Shown in pieces: positions 20,942 through 32,999 of a stretch of 64,000 nucleotides of DNA. The translations under genes and the position numbers were made by a program. The stretch is from Labyrinthula sp. Ha. Lineage: Eukaryota; Sar; Bigyra; Labyrinthulida; Labyrinthulaceae. The stretch spans positions 992,001 to 1,056,000 of the forward strand of contig JAALGZ010000002.1 of the NCBI GenBank assembly GCA_015227615.1, given 5' to 3'. Every line of letters starts with the position of its first letter. Positions within the stretch are counted from its first letter, which is position 1. Under the pieces are notes generated by a model that made no database searches, was not told the DNA's origin, and saw only the letters and a list, made by a program, of their open reading frames with translations.

Positions 20942-23900
20942 TTTACCAATGAGTTACTGGAAACATTGTTAACACTAGTCTAACGATATAGGGCTACACA
21001 CACATTATCAAAGTCTCACCTGGTTCTCTAAATAAAAATATTGTCTAAGAAAAAAAAATCAAAGTTAACTCTTCTTTCTGTAAAATATATCTTGGATCCC
21101 ACTTATTCTTGAAATATTAAAAGATAATATGGCTAATTTTGTTATGTTTTCTTACGGGGCAACGTAAAACCTAAGTTTATATGGCTGTTGGCGCTTGACC
21201 ATGTTCCTCAAAAATAGTTTTGAGCTTTACCATAAATGGATCAATTAAATATCCTTTGAGAAATAACCTAGTGCTAGAAATAATCAAAACTCCAAACACT
21301 TGGTATTATCGTTAGCGCATTAACACATTTTCCTCAAACGTTACCTCTAGATATACCCGTTACTTATTGCAGCAAGAGTTTTCATCAAGCCCTTACGGCG
21401 GAAATTCCCAATGTTGATTTTAAGGATATACCATGCTACCACTCTGGCGGAGTGCTTTGATTAGAAACATTGGTTGTACTGACAAACTTCAAACGCTAGT
21501 AATGGTTCAAGAGAGGAAGAGGTGGGCAATTGAAAAGGGCTAATGTTAAGCTCGGCAATTGAATTGTTACTATTAGGAACACTTGGATTAAATTAAAAGA
21601 TAGGAAAGGGTAGAAAAAATGGATTTAATTTTATTTCCCATTTGTTTAACATCATTTCAATGTTTAACAAACACTAGAAGCTGAGCAAACACATTTGAAT
21701 TCATCACAGTGTGCATGAAACTTTAGATAAATAATGATAAGTCTTCTTAATAAATAATATTTAATTAATTTAATCTAATGAAGGGTTATCTCCTGTGCAC
21801 TAGATATTCTAATGTGTGGGAGTAGAAGACTATTATTTTCAGATATCAAGTTTGGTGCTATAAAAATAGAACCTACCAACTCTAATCCATAGAAAACATC
21901 AACCAATAAAGAGATTTGAAAAATACCTAGGTATTATTCCCAAGTTAATTTTTCTGAGTTCAAAACAACACCTTTTAAACTTTACTTAGAAAATTTTGCA
22001 GTTTAATGCTTGATTTCTCTTAGAAGGTGCCTAAGGTAGCACAAAATAACGGAGGATACTGACACATTATTTTTTAGGATACCTGAAAAATGAAGGTAGC
22101 TTTGAATTGAAAAAGTTATTCTAATATTATGCAAAATAAACTAGAAAATAATAGAAAATAAGCTTTTGGTGGATTAGTATTAAGCGTGCAGAATAAAAAA
22201 ACTTTCTGATTGAGTAAATATGAATTCTTGAACTCAAAGTCGCTGAAAACAAAATTTTGACTCACGGGGGATTATAAGAACTCATTCCTTGAGCCCAAAT
22301 TCTTCATTAACGTGCTCGATGAGGATGCAGAAATGTTTAATCTTTCTCTAGAACCATTAAATATTTTCCTCGATCCCCATAGATTTTTCTATGATTTCCT
22401 TGTTAAATTAATCATGAGCTTCCCAATCCGTACACAATAAAATTCAGTGAGTTTCAAATTCAATAATCCACGAACAGTATCTCACTTATTGCACAGTGCT
22501 TCATACAAACCAATGAAGAGACATTGAGCCACTTGAAAATCCCTCAAAAGTGTAAATGATTCCTGATTGAGGATTGAGTGAACTCTCTAGTCGGGATATT
22601 ACGCCGAAGAGGATATAAGCCGGAATTTGGTAGCATACTCTAGAAAAACTAACTTCACAGCAAAACTCCATAAACCAATTTAAATCAAATCTTCATACCT
22701 TTTGATAGGGTCATGCTTATGTTCCCAGAGAAATTATATGTATGTTTCACTAAATTTCGTTAAGTATTAATAACCCCAACAACTGACCCGGGTTATACAA
22801 CATGATTTCATGTCATATGAGTGGCAAATGATTTAGTAGCAGTTACTGTGTAACAAAAACGAACACTTGATATTCTCTCGATATAGGAAATACAAGCCTT
22901 CAATGCAAGAAAAATATTTAGAAAACTTGCTGCGATAGTTTCTCGGTGTTGATGAGATGAGCTATCCCTGCTGGTTTCCTCTAAGCCAATAGTTTTCATA
23001 TCGAAGTTAAACTCGTTTGAGAGATGGATCTAATAGCAAGAGAAATCAACTCTAGATCTTGGTGCCAAAATGATACAGTATTTTATACCTGTGAAACTAT
23101 AATCGAATCTCTCAATGACTTATAAAGCCCATAGACGCTTCTGTTCAATGTATGAAAACTTAATAAATGATCAAAACGTGTTGGAAGAACGAATTTAGAG
23201 AAATCGATGCGACGGCTTTGTGAGCAACATTCCATTTAAATATTTAGTTGGCGGAGTGTGTACATTGTGCTAAGGGTATTGAAGCTCCCAATAACTCACT
23301 ATATATATTAGACAGATATTTTCAAAGCGATATCGAAGAATCACCTCTGAAGAACTCTACCATTTCCCATTGCTACATTTTTGAAACATTTGCAAGATTT
23401 TAATACCGTAGGCCGCTATGGTGTGTCTGATAGAAGCCGTGCATTTGACTCTGTGTACTTGGAAATATTTTGCCATTGTAAAGACTTTGTGTAGTGATTA
23501 TTCATATATGAATTACGAAGATCTTCGAACTAAGAACATTCTGTAAACACAAGAGAAACTAAATGCGGTGAATCTGAATGTGAAATTCTCATATCTTATT
23601 AAGTTGTTGCTAAACTAAGTTAGTTATTTTTCTTTATAAAAGAAAAAAAATAAAGTCTTAGAAAAGACTCCAAGTTTCTAGCTTATAGGAGTCATGTGGA
23701 TGCTTTATCTCTAAAACAAAAGAGAAATTTGCTCAATAACTAAGCAGATGATCTATGAGAATAGTACAAGCTTGCAGAGAAAAATGGCTATCATCAGCCC
23801 TTCTTCAGAAGAAGACTGACTAGAGTAGTTCATCCAAGGGAAAAGAGAAGAAGAAAAAATATCAGACCTGAAAGAGGCGTTGCTAGTATAGTTACCATGA

Positions 23901-25267
23901 TCCACATCATTTAATACAACGTTAAAAACCTTCTATTCATATTTTTTTCAGATATAATGGCCAAATAACCCGCAGAAAGAACCAACTAATACAGCTTAGT
24001 TTGTGAGGAGGGAAGTCATCTTGAAAGTGTCTAAGACATAAAATTTTGTAATTCTACAATCTTTGAAAAGGTAACTAGCCTTTGAATAAAATAAAGGGAT
24101 TGCATTGAGATAAATGCTGGTTTCACTTGAAGACAAGGTTTGAGAGTTAATTCTTGAAGCTTTGTAACCATGAAATCATCTGTTCTATCTAGACATTAAA
24201 TTTCTAGGGATGATGAAAACTTAGTAAAATTTTCCAAACATATATCACTGTAGATAGTCTGACACTTTTGATTTGAACTCTGTGTTCCATTTGCAATATT
24301 GGGGTCGCCTCCAGACCACTTGTGCTTCATATTATACCTTGGGTTCTAAGTAACTAAATCATCAAAAACGAAGGTTCCTATTTAGCATTTCACTAGAAGG
24401 TATGGTTTCATTTTGTTTTATAATATTATTTGGTTTCGACACTCCATAGAATTAGCCTAAACGAGAGAAGGTAAGTCCATCAATAACCGAGTCACCATCC
24501 TACAAAGAGAGTTGCTGTCTCATACAATTTCTGCAACTTCAAAGTACAACTGAAAAGTTTAATATTCGGTTTCCTTATGAGTTATTATTTGCTATGATTA
24601 TACAGTGAAACTTGCAGAGAGAAAGTAAACGTTTTTGATATCTCTGAACCTTAGGAGCCTAGGGATATTCCCCCGCAGTAGATGTATAAGAAAATTCTTG
24701 ACTATACCTACGAAAAAACTATGTATATTTTTAAATTTATGAGTACTGAATGTTTTACAATTTTGAGGAGTCATAAAGATAATGTTAGGGTAAGGTTACT
24801 CTCCTTGGGTTGACCGCTTGAGCCCACTCTGCACCCTCGCACCTTGCTCTAAGAAAACAATACAAGTATCGTTTCCCAATCAATATTTCAGTTTAAGTCT
24901 AAATAACTGTCAGATATGTTACAACGGATTAAATAAGGTGACTTTTCTTCTGTTAATCTACTTTTTTTGCTCATCTACTAAGAAAATGTACTACTGGATC
25001 TGTTCCAGGATTTTTCTGCCAGGTACTGTTTGCAAGGAAGCAAGGTTTGCTTGAAACCCAAGATTTATTTTATTCCCCCATTTATTGGTGTACATAGCAC
25101 TATATAACCCAGTTATATATCTCATATATCAATATTTAACGAGAATATTGATAGAATTAAATTTTCATTACGTAAAGAACTGTTACCCAACTCTAGGTTC
25201 AGTGAAATAATTATAGGGAAACCACCCAAAATTAAATCATCTTGCAAAACACAACTGACGAGTGTAA
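20942..25267. other. Long intergenic region
   Basis: More than 4 kb with no frame that looks coding. A tRNA-like box lies on the minus strand near 24797-24850 (TGGGCTCAAGCGGTCAACC), similar to the head of the SINE-like element at 9.1 kb. The 3' end should hold the promoter of the exchanger-like gene. Otherwise nothing is seen. Confidence 0.4.
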
Positions 25268-27663
25268 ATGTTACTAAATTGCATAGAAGATGTCGAAGCC
25301 AAAGAGACAGTGTTGTATGCAACAGATATATCTCAAGTAAACCATTTATTTTTGTTTTACCTTCTTAGAAAAGAGTTACACTACTTATTCTCATTTCCGT
25401 TGTCCTGTTGTACAGTTGTCGTATGATATCCGTTTTGGTAAATCAGACACTTATTCCGGCTTTCAACGTTCTCGCAGAAAAACTTAAAATAAGTTCAAAT
25501 ATAAAAAATGCAGTATGGATACATTTGCCACATATCTTACCAAACTCTTATATAACGTTCTTTTCTTTGATTCAAACGAAAGCACAAACTCTTATAAAGC
25601 ACAATAAGACGTTTTCAACAACAGGTTTTGGACTTTTCTTTGGAACTATTATATTAAAAGCTTTTATTATTCCGTCTATTATACTATTGAAGAATAGCTT
25701 TATATGCATATTTCTTACTAAAAAGCAAGGAAGAGAATTTGTTAAAGTCAACTGGGTGATATTTAGTCGAGATTTATTTGTATTTTTTGTTACTTGTGTC
25801 TTATACACTCGAATGCTTTTATCTTCAGATTCTGCCATTATTCAACTTAATCAAAAGATGCAAGAAAATTTATGTCTTTCTGGAAATGAGGGAACATGCT
25901 GCTATCAATCTATTCAGGATCAAGACACGTATTCTAGGGTACAAAGTAACTTAGTAACTCCTTCGGATTGCACAGCTTTGATGATTTTAATGTTGTTTTA
26001 TTTTGGTTATTTACTTGCAAATGAGAAACTATCTTTATTATTGAAACAAATCTCAAAAGTAAGTAAAAATAGAGACCATTTGAATGAGTTGCAAAACTGG
26101 TTAAATTCAAAGAAGAAAGAGGAAGAAGCGCATTCAAATCACTTGGTTCATGAAAATTTATTCAAGTTAATCTTAAGGGGAAACGAAAGGCTAATGACAC
26201 TTTCTATTATATTTGTGACTAGGTGTAGATTCCCAGCTGATGAAATGTTTAGTTTAATAGATGTTGATGATAACAAAACTTTAGACAACTTTGAGTTTGT
26301 GAAAATGTTTCGAGTCTTTGGGATTGAAATTAGTGAAACTACAGCTTTAGATTTAGTTAAGTTCATAGATGTTAGTAACGTAAAAGAAGGAAGAATTGGA
26401 AAAGAATCCTTTATCAATTGGTTCAACTATGTAGAAGGGTATTTGATAGATCAAGCAAATATTTTATTCACTCTCCTGAAAGTTAATTTTACTTCAAAAG
26501 ATCCAAATAACCAAAGAGTAAAAGCATCTGATGCTATATTTTGGTTAAACTTTTGCATTGTAAAAAATGGGCTGACAAAGAGTTCGCACATCCCTTTTCA
26601 TACTATGGCTTTACTTTACATAACACCTGATGAGAAGATTACGAAGATTGAGTTCTTTCTTTGGTTTCGTGCTTGTACTCTTTTCTTACAATTTTCTGAC
26701 AAACTAGTGAAGAACGATTCTACTTTGGGTGCAGTCAAATCAAACTTTCGTTTTGATGTAGCTAATTTTTGTAGGTATGTTGATCAGTTTGTTCATGATC
26801 TGGCACTATATGATATTGGAAATACAAAGAGTCCAAAATTAGATATTCGAACCAGGTTGATGTATGAAGCAAGAGCTAAACTTCCTTCAAAACAACAAGT
26901 CGAAGGTTTTTCTGTGTTACCTTTCTCATCTGCTTTTGCGTATGAAAGTGTATATACCTACTCTTGTCTCTTCTATTATCTTAGCATCCTCTCAAAACTC
27001 TTGGATGCGCCAATACTGTTTATTTTCCATCTTTTTGCAGTATCCCAAACTGGAAAATTGCACTCTCTTTCTGCTCTTGGTGCAGTATGGTGGATTATCA
27101 TAGGTTCTTCTCTGTTAATGCTACTATCCTTACTTGTAATTTATACCTCTGAAACATTGAGTATATCTCTGGATCTGCCTCTTGAAGCAATCAGTTTTGG
27201 AATTCTACCCTTTGCCATTCACTACCAGCATATACTAGATGTACTGGGTACTGTTGACATGTCTGGAAATACATTGTATTTGTTCAAACAAGTTTTATCA
27301 CGCAGTTATTCACCTGTTTTACTTCATTCACTTATGGGTATGCCGGCGGCATTGTACTTTGCTTTGATGGTTCATCAATATAGTAGCTTTTCAGAGCAGA
27401 AGCAATATCCCTTGGTTTTTGATTCTGAAGCTTTTTCTTTTGCTGCAATTATGTTCACCAGCTGTTCTCTTTTCAATCTCTTGTACTTGGTTATTTCCAA
27501 TGGAAAGCTAGGATTGACCTATGCAATATTTCAGGGACTGATCTGTAGTGTCATATTTGTGTCCTTTCTTCTCCTGGCCAACACAGATATTTCTAGAGGA
27601 ACAAACATACAACTTGTTTGTGCAAATTGCATTCCTGATTTAACTTGTGTTTTTGAGTCGTAA
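25268..27663 (+). CDS. EF-hand cation/Ca2+ exchanger-like membrane protein, divergent
   Basis: Exon 1 (25268-25336) and exon 2 (25369-27663) flank a 32-nt GT..AG intron and give 787 residues. The layout is that of the Na+/Ca2+ exchanger superfamily with a cytosolic EF-hand loop. A first membrane half begins LIPAFNVLAEKLKISS, like PSLEVLSEKLKLS of the family, and includes FSRDLFVFFVTCVLY. A hydrophilic middle has one canonical EF-hand loop at about 321-332 (DVDDNKTLDNFE) and a second imperfect one. A second membrane half follows. The alpha repeats are odd: where the family has GSSAPE/GTSLPD and GSN motifs, this protein has HLPHILPNSYITFF and RSYSPVLLHSLMGMP. It may be an extremely diverged transporter or a non-transporting homologue. 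It is convergent with the next gene. Confidence 0.6.
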
Positions 27664-27679
27664 TATAAAGTTACATAGT

Positions 27680-30600
27680 TTAAACTTTAATTAGAGACTT
27701 AATTCTACTCGTCAAGATATATTCACATTCGAACATTTCTGCGGGGTACTCTGAGCAGCTGGATACTGAATTATCATCAACATCAAGTTCCTCCAACGTA
27801 TTCAAAACAGGCTTCAACTCAACTCGATTCGAAGCTGAGGTTAATATGTTCAAATAATCATACACCGCTGCAAGTATGACCAATCTGCAAGGAAGGAAAG
27901 CAACGCCCTTTAAGAATATATTATCAGAAAAAATATCCACTACCAGCTTGAACAGGCTGTTCGGAGGCTTTTTTAAGTTACTGTACAACGAAAGAGAGAT
28001 TTCCAATTTTGCGTAGCATTCTAGACAAATACTTAACACGGAGATAGGATTCTCCAGCTGAGCTGGACTAAGCTTTTTCTTTCTTGCTTTCTTTTGTTTA
28101 GAACCAACAGCAGTTGTTACTGTTAAAAGCTCCTGAATGAACTGGAGTAAAAAATCTGAAACATTCTTCATGACTACAACTTCGTTTGTTTTCCTATCCA
28201 GTAGATAGTTTAAGCACCAAAGAGATACCGAAAGACTCATTATTTCCTGCGTGCTTCCATTTTCTTTATAATTCTCCTTTCCCAGGTGATGGCGCAATGT
28301 TCTTACAATCTCTTCCAACAAAACTTTTTCTTGTCCCCAAACTTTCATGCAATGCAATTCTGCTCCCAAACTTTTCTGGCACGCAGAATGGATCTGATCC
28401 CAGGTGCTTGGAGGAATTCGTTTACCATTTGCATCTCTTCGTTTATAAAAACTTGTTTGGTTAGCTATGAAGAAGTTATATACAATTTTCTTCACCAATT
28501 TTTCATTCATATCTCCAAAGGCTGCAAGTTCAACAATTCTGGCTTTTAAGTCTTGAACATCATCTTCAGTAAAGCTTTCATCACTACAGTATCTGAGAAG
28601 AGGTTTGATAAGTGTATTGAAATTGAACTTTTTCTTCAATTCTTCTCTGGAATCTCCAAGTCTATCGTTTTCATGGACAAAACTCCATAGAAATGCGATT
28701 GATAATAAAACCCTCTTCAACTGAATGACATTAAATAGTCTCTGGTCAAAACTCTTTAAAACAAACTTGCACAACAGCGATACAATCTTCTTAACATCTT
28801 TAAGAGAGATAGTTTTATCCAATGGCAAGTATTTGAAGAAATACAATGCAGCCAAAGAATCCTCATTGAAGAGAGACACGAATGCGGACAACTTCTCCTT
28901 CTTTGAGTTCCCTCTAATAAAATAAACAGGAATAAGTATCTGCGTCAAGAGCAAACCAAGCTTGCTACTCTTTAGCCCATCTACACACAGTTGTTGTAAG
29001 ACTAATTTATTTGGTATGTATTGTTCAGTTTTCAAGAGGGGGCATTTTTGAATGTTTAAAGCGAGGGAAAAAGCTGCTTTCCTCACGGCTTGTGAAGAAT
29101 CACAAAATAAATCTTCCAAATCCATTTTCTCCAAAAAGGATTTTACCAACTTTACAAGTTCCAGGTTATCTTCAACCTGTGCTAATAAATTATCAATCTC
29201 AAGTACAACAGCCTGTCTTACAGATGGAGCGTTGTCTGTCGAAAGCTTTATCAAACTCAATCTAAATGAATTAAACCACTGCTGCGGGATCAAAGCACCC
29301 CAAGATCTCAACACCATAGACGTAATTTGAATTGTCTTTATCCTAACTTCAGGTACCGGATCAAAAAGACTTTCCGAAAGTAACTGATATTGTTTTTCCA
29401 TGTACTCCGGTTTTGTTGGTATTACTATAAAGGCAGAAGCAAAAACTTCCAACGAGTTCAAACGAATTTTCCAGTTTGGGCAAGAGCAGTTTGAGAAGAG
29501 CAAATCTTTGTACATTTCTTCAACTAGTATAGCTAAGTGGACGGTAGATTTTTCTCTTAACGTCGCTTCAGATCGAATAGCATGCACTTCTTGAAGCAAG
29601 CACAAAAATCCTTTTCTTAGTTTTTCATTTTGGAGCTCCATTCCATACTTGGCTATTTTCTTAAAAAAAACAATAATGTCTTCAGTAAAATCAAAGTCCT
29701 CACCTTCATTGAACTGACCTAATTGCACATAGGATTCAATTAAAATATCAGCATAATATCTCAGGAGAGTTTCTTTCTCAGATTTGGATAAATCACTGTC
29801 TACTAAAGCATAAATCTGACCCAGGAAAATTGTACACCAGTCTTCAAAATAGTTTTGCATTTCACTTTCTGTATCCTCAATCTCCATGTTTATAACACAG
29901 AGTCTTGTTATATATTGAGAAAGAAACACTTTTCCTTTTTTACTTGTCAAAAGTTTATTGTCTTTGAAATAAAAACAACAATTGTAATATAAAGCAATAT
30001 GGTCGTATCCAGGTAGATGAGGTTCAAAATATTCGATAGCAGAAGAGAAGTCACATAATTTATTCACTGCATATTCTTGTTTCTTTTGTCCTTCTTCTTC
30101 AACTAAACTTTTGCGTAGTCTTGCAAGCATTGTGGGAACTGCAAGTTTAACAAACTCACCTTTTTGTTTAATCCCTGAGTTGAAAAACTTTAAACATAAT
30201 TCTATGAATGAATTCTGCGTTTTCTCAAGTATTCTTTGTGTTACATCTGAATCCACTCTTTCTTCCAGTGACAAAATTACTTCAAGCAAATCGTTCATAT
30301 TATGTCCAAGTTTTATGACATTCTTCATTTCTTTATCTAAGTTTTTCTTTTCATCTTCTTTTAGTTTTTCATGTGCTTCAATCAATGAACTTACAACAAA
30401 ACATAGATTTTGACAAAGTTCAAGTGTTAGCTTTTCTGGATTAGCCTCCAAGCGGATAGCTAAATTTGATACTATTTTACTACATTCTTTAGAGATGTTT
30501 ATTATAGTATCATTAAACTCTTTCTCTTCTATTAATTTTCCGAAATAGTCTTTTAACTTTAACTCGTTTTCTATTTTCTTGTTACCCCTTTTATTTTGAC

Positions 30601-30763
30601 AGTTATACCCAAATCTTTTCAAAACTGCTGTAAATTCTTGAAAAGACAATTTTAAAGCAATTGCACTTTGTTCTGAAGTTTTGCTGTTAATTGTTTTCAA
30701 AGTTTTCAAAACATTCTTCAAGCTTTTGATGAACTCTGAACTCTGGAATTTTTCTTCGTCCAT
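27680..30763 (-). CDS. NCAPG2: HEAT-repeat protein, probable condensin II subunit CAP-G2
   Basis: The open frame runs from 30814, but the first ATG is at 30763, giving 1027 residues (MDEEKFQSSEFIK); an acceptor-like TTATAG lies just upstream, so a 5' exon is possible. The protein is all-helical with HEAT-type pairs such as LFDPVPEVRIKTIQI, STDNAPSVRQAVVLEID and FCDSSQAVRKAAFSLAL. The last is followed by a stretch (KLVLQQLCVDGLKSSKLG, then LIPVYF, then LAALYFFKYLP) that parallels the CAP-G2 sequence around its V..RLV.L.FNSF.PV and A..FY.Y blocks. CAP-G2 is the HEAT subunit of condensin II, which compacts mitotic chromosomes. The length is close to that of known CAP-G2. Another large HEAT protein is the main alternative. 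Its stop lies 16 bp from the stop of the exchanger-like gene. Confidence 0.6.
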   Translation of the reverse strand: MDEEKFQSSEFIKSLKNVLKTLKTINSKTSEQSAIALKLSFQEFTAVLKRFGYNCQNKRGNKKIENELKLKDYFGKLIEEKEFNDTIINISKECSKIVSNLAIRLEANPEKLTLELCQNLCFVVSSLIEAHEKLKEDEKKNLDKEMKNVIKLGHNMNDLLEVILSLEERVDSDVTQRILEKTQNSFIELCLKFFNSGIKQKGEFVKLAVPTMLARLRKSLVEEEGQKKQEYAVNKLCDFSSAIEYFEPHLPGYDHIALYYNCCFYFKDNKLLTSKKGKVFLSQYITRLCVINMEIEDTESEMQNYFEDWCTIFLGQIYALVDSDLSKSEKETLLRYYADILIESYVQLGQFNEGEDFDFTEDIIVFFKKIAKYGMELQNEKLRKGFLCLLQEVHAIRSEATLREKSTVHLAILVEEMYKDLLFSNCSCPNWKIRLNSLEVFASAFIVIPTKPEYMEKQYQLLSESLFDPVPEVRIKTIQITSMVLRSWGALIPQQWFNSFRLSLIKLSTDNAPSVRQAVVLEIDNLLAQVEDNLELVKLVKSFLEKMDLEDLFCDSSQAVRKAAFSLALNIQKCPLLKTEQYIPNKLVLQQLCVDGLKSSKLGLLLTQILIPVYFIRGNSKKEKLSAFVSLFNEDSLAALYFFKYLPLDKTISLKDVKKIVSLLCKFVLKSFDQRLFNVIQLKRVLLSIAFLWSFVHENDRLGDSREELKKKFNFNTLIKPLLRYCSDESFTEDDVQDLKARIVELAAFGDMNEKLVKKIVYNFFIANQTSFYKRRDANGKRIPPSTWDQIHSACQKSLGAELHCMKVWGQEKVLLEEIVRTLRHHLGKENYKENGSTQEIMSLSVSLWCLNYLLDRKTNEVVVMKNVSDFLLQFIQELLTVTTAVGSKQKKARKKKLSPAQLENPISVLSICLECYAKLEISLSLYSNLKKPPNSLFKLVVDIFSDNIFLKGVAFLPCRLVILAAVYDYLNILTSASNRVELKPVLNTLEELDVDDNSVSSCSEYPAEMFECEYILTSRIKSLIKV

Positions 30764-30814
30764 CTCGATTTCTAGATATTGCAATATGATACTTTGCGAT
30801 AGTATTTTGGGCAA

Positions 30815-31450
30815 ATTCCCTATTACAGATTGGTGCTATAATTATATTGTTTTATCAGATTCTAATTGGATATCAGTTGAGTTTTGAGAATTATTTGCAA
30901 AGAGTTAAAAAGGTTAAGAAATCTCACACTTTTGTGTAAGAACCAAGCATAAATTTTACATACAAATAGACAATAACCTAATTATTCTCATTGTGACTCT
31001 GATTAGAAAAAAGACCTTTAGGGTTTAAATTACCCTTAAATCACTCGGATTGTGTTCTGACCAGAAAATTTGCAAAGAAAATCAATTTGAAACTATTGGT
31101 ATATTAACCACATCCACCGAAAACGAAAATCCAGCTTAAACGATTATTCATATGTTAGCAAGAACAAGAATGCCTACCAGGTAGGCATAGGTATTAATAA
31201 AAATTATTAATAATCATTTGATAATTGTTTTGATTCTACTTATCAATAAAAAATTTGGGCCTTTGTATCTTATCAATTGATTCTTACTTTATGCTGATAA
31301 TTAATTTATTATTAGTAATAAATCAAATTGCTAGGGCAACTATCAGAATCAATCAATAAAAAAAAATATGGGCAAAATATAAATCTCACTAAATCAAGTT
31401 TGATCCCTAATCCCAGATCAGAACTGAGAAGTTGTGAGAGCTTACTGAAG
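30815..31450. other. Upstream of the condensin-like gene, with AT-rich repeat
   Basis: Promoter region of the minus-strand HEAT gene followed by copy 2 of the AT-rich dispersed repeat. No gene seen. Confidence 0.4.
31190..31440. repeat. AT-rich dispersed repeat, copy 2
   Basis: Shares ordered blocks with 14920-15350 (see that entry). A TATTAATAAAAATTATTAATA palindromic run marks its left end, which might be a relic of a terminal inverted repeat. Confidence 0.35.
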
Positions 31451-31461
31451 AATTGGGCCAA

Positions 31462-31728
31462 ATGCCCCTTTTCAGCACCCTTGTATTCATGAATTGTTAT
31501 TGGCGTCTTTTTTCCACACCCTGTACTAGGATAGCACAGATCCTAGGAACAAGCATTGGTTCCATATACGCTATCATTTTTGGTTACAGTTGTCTTAGAG
31601 AAAGAAAGGCTTATGAGGAAAGACCAACTGCATTTCTTACTGGCTATATAGCCCTGCTGAGATATCTCATAATTCTCTCACACGTGTTAAATATATTTAA
31701 AACCTGCCTATTTGAGCAATCTCAGTGA
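31462..31728 (+). CDS. Small hypothetical membrane protein
   Basis: An 88-codon ATG frame (MPLFSTLVFMNCYWRLF) with two hydrophobic stretches, ILGTSIGSIYAIIFGY and TGYIALLRYLIILSHVL, separated by a charged loop (RERKAYEERP). The codon pattern is more protein-like than the surroundings. It may be a small gene, a single exon or a remnant. No family is recognised. Confidence 0.3.
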   Translation: MPLFSTLVFMNCYWRLFSTPCTRIAQILGTSIGSIYAIIFGYSCLRERKAYEERPTAFLTGYIALLRYLIILSHVLNIFKTCLFEQSQ

Positions 31729-31729
31729 A

Positions 31730-32680
31730 TTTCTTATCGAAAGTTTTGGGAGTCTCAATTTTAGTATTTCTAAGCAGATAGCCCTATGATAGGCCAACTA
31801 TAGGTTTTTTTGGATTTTCCCTTTTAACTGGCAGTAAAAAACAGATGGTTAATGAGAGTGCTACACTTCTAGACACTGGTTTTCTATTGTCACTTTGAAT
31901 AATTTTCACTTGAGGTAGTGGCAGAGGAATAGTGAGAGGGGTAGTTTACTACACTAGGACTTTGCTATGGTATAATGGATTAAGCATTGCATTTCACTTC
32001 TAATGATAGGTGTAGTTTCATAATACTAGACTTTCACACACGAACTCTTAATGTAGGGGAAAGGAACCTGATAGTGCACTTTGTACTAGTGCAAAGGTAC
32101 AAGGCACCTCGATAACTAAAATAGACCTGTTTATATGGTAAATTTATCTTCACAAAATCAGCTGTAAACAGGATCTATAGTTAATGATCTGGTTCTCCGT
32201 GTTAAGTATGAAGCCTCGCCATTTTATTGTGAATCGAAGGAAAGTTTAGACATAAGTCGGTCATATTCGGATAGTTGGGTTCATTGCCCAGTTCCCCATG
32301 AATATGCGAACAAAGGGAAATGAAGTATTGATACTCCTCAGGCTCGAAAGCTTGACAAGAATGGGAACTATTTTCCTAAAGCATATAAATTAATTTATCA
32401 AAATTTTCCGTACAATTTTCTGGTTAAATAATTCTTGAATGCGAAGAACCATCTAAGGGCTTTCTGTACTATAAGTGCAAATGATCAACGATGCAAAAAG
32501 TATGCACGAACAAAGAGGAATCCAAAACGTTGTGTATGAATAATGTCTAACACCCAAATCTTGACATTAAGAAATAGAACGAAGATTCGTTATTTGAGGT
32601 TCTGTCCTGTCATGGAGTTAATGCTCATAACACATCTGGTAATAAAGGAGTTTGAGCAATAATACAGAGTTGTGATTTTG
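31730..32680. other. Intergenic
   Basis: No gene seen. A tRNA A-box-like TGGTATAATGGATTAAGCA occurs at about 31968 without a convincing B box or cloverleaf. Confidence 0.35.
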
Positions 32681-32684
32681 TGGC

Positions 32685-32995
32685 CTGGAAGGTACAAATG
32701 CTCAAATGCGAGTTTTTACAGGGAGAGATTTAACGGGAGATCAAGTGCTAGAACTAGAGACACATGTGTTATTAGCAGCACGCACCGAAACATCTGATTG
32801 AATTTTCCAAACTTAAATTTAGAAATTTGTAGAAGCAATAAACTATTTGCTGGTTCAAGTATCCAAACAGAATTATTTTCGGCATTGCATTATAAGAGGG
32901 AAACATTCAGGGCTGCAAACTACAAGCGTATGATTTGATGCGGAAAACTAAACGGAGTACGAGGACGTGAACAACAAAGCAAAGAAAGGTGAGTG
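32685..32995 (+). pseudogene. Eroded coding relic, unidentified
   Basis: A plus-strand segment reads AQMRVFTGRDLTGDQVLELE, and after an interruption a second frame reads LFAGSSIQTELFSALHYKRE and ends in a basic tail. Composition is protein-like, but stops and a frame change break it. No family is recognised, so its origin (host gene or mobile element) is open. Confidence 0.3.
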
Positions 32996-32999
32996 CTTA

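Noticed and set aside
25572-26426. Minus-strand frames of 60 to 90 codons inside the exchanger-like gene
   Set aside because: Antisense shadows of a longer frame with a spliced start and domain structure.
30764-30814. An extra 17 residues at the N-terminus of the condensin-like protein
   Set aside because: They depend on a TTG start. The first ATG is at 30763; an upstream exon remains possible because of an acceptor-like TTATAG.
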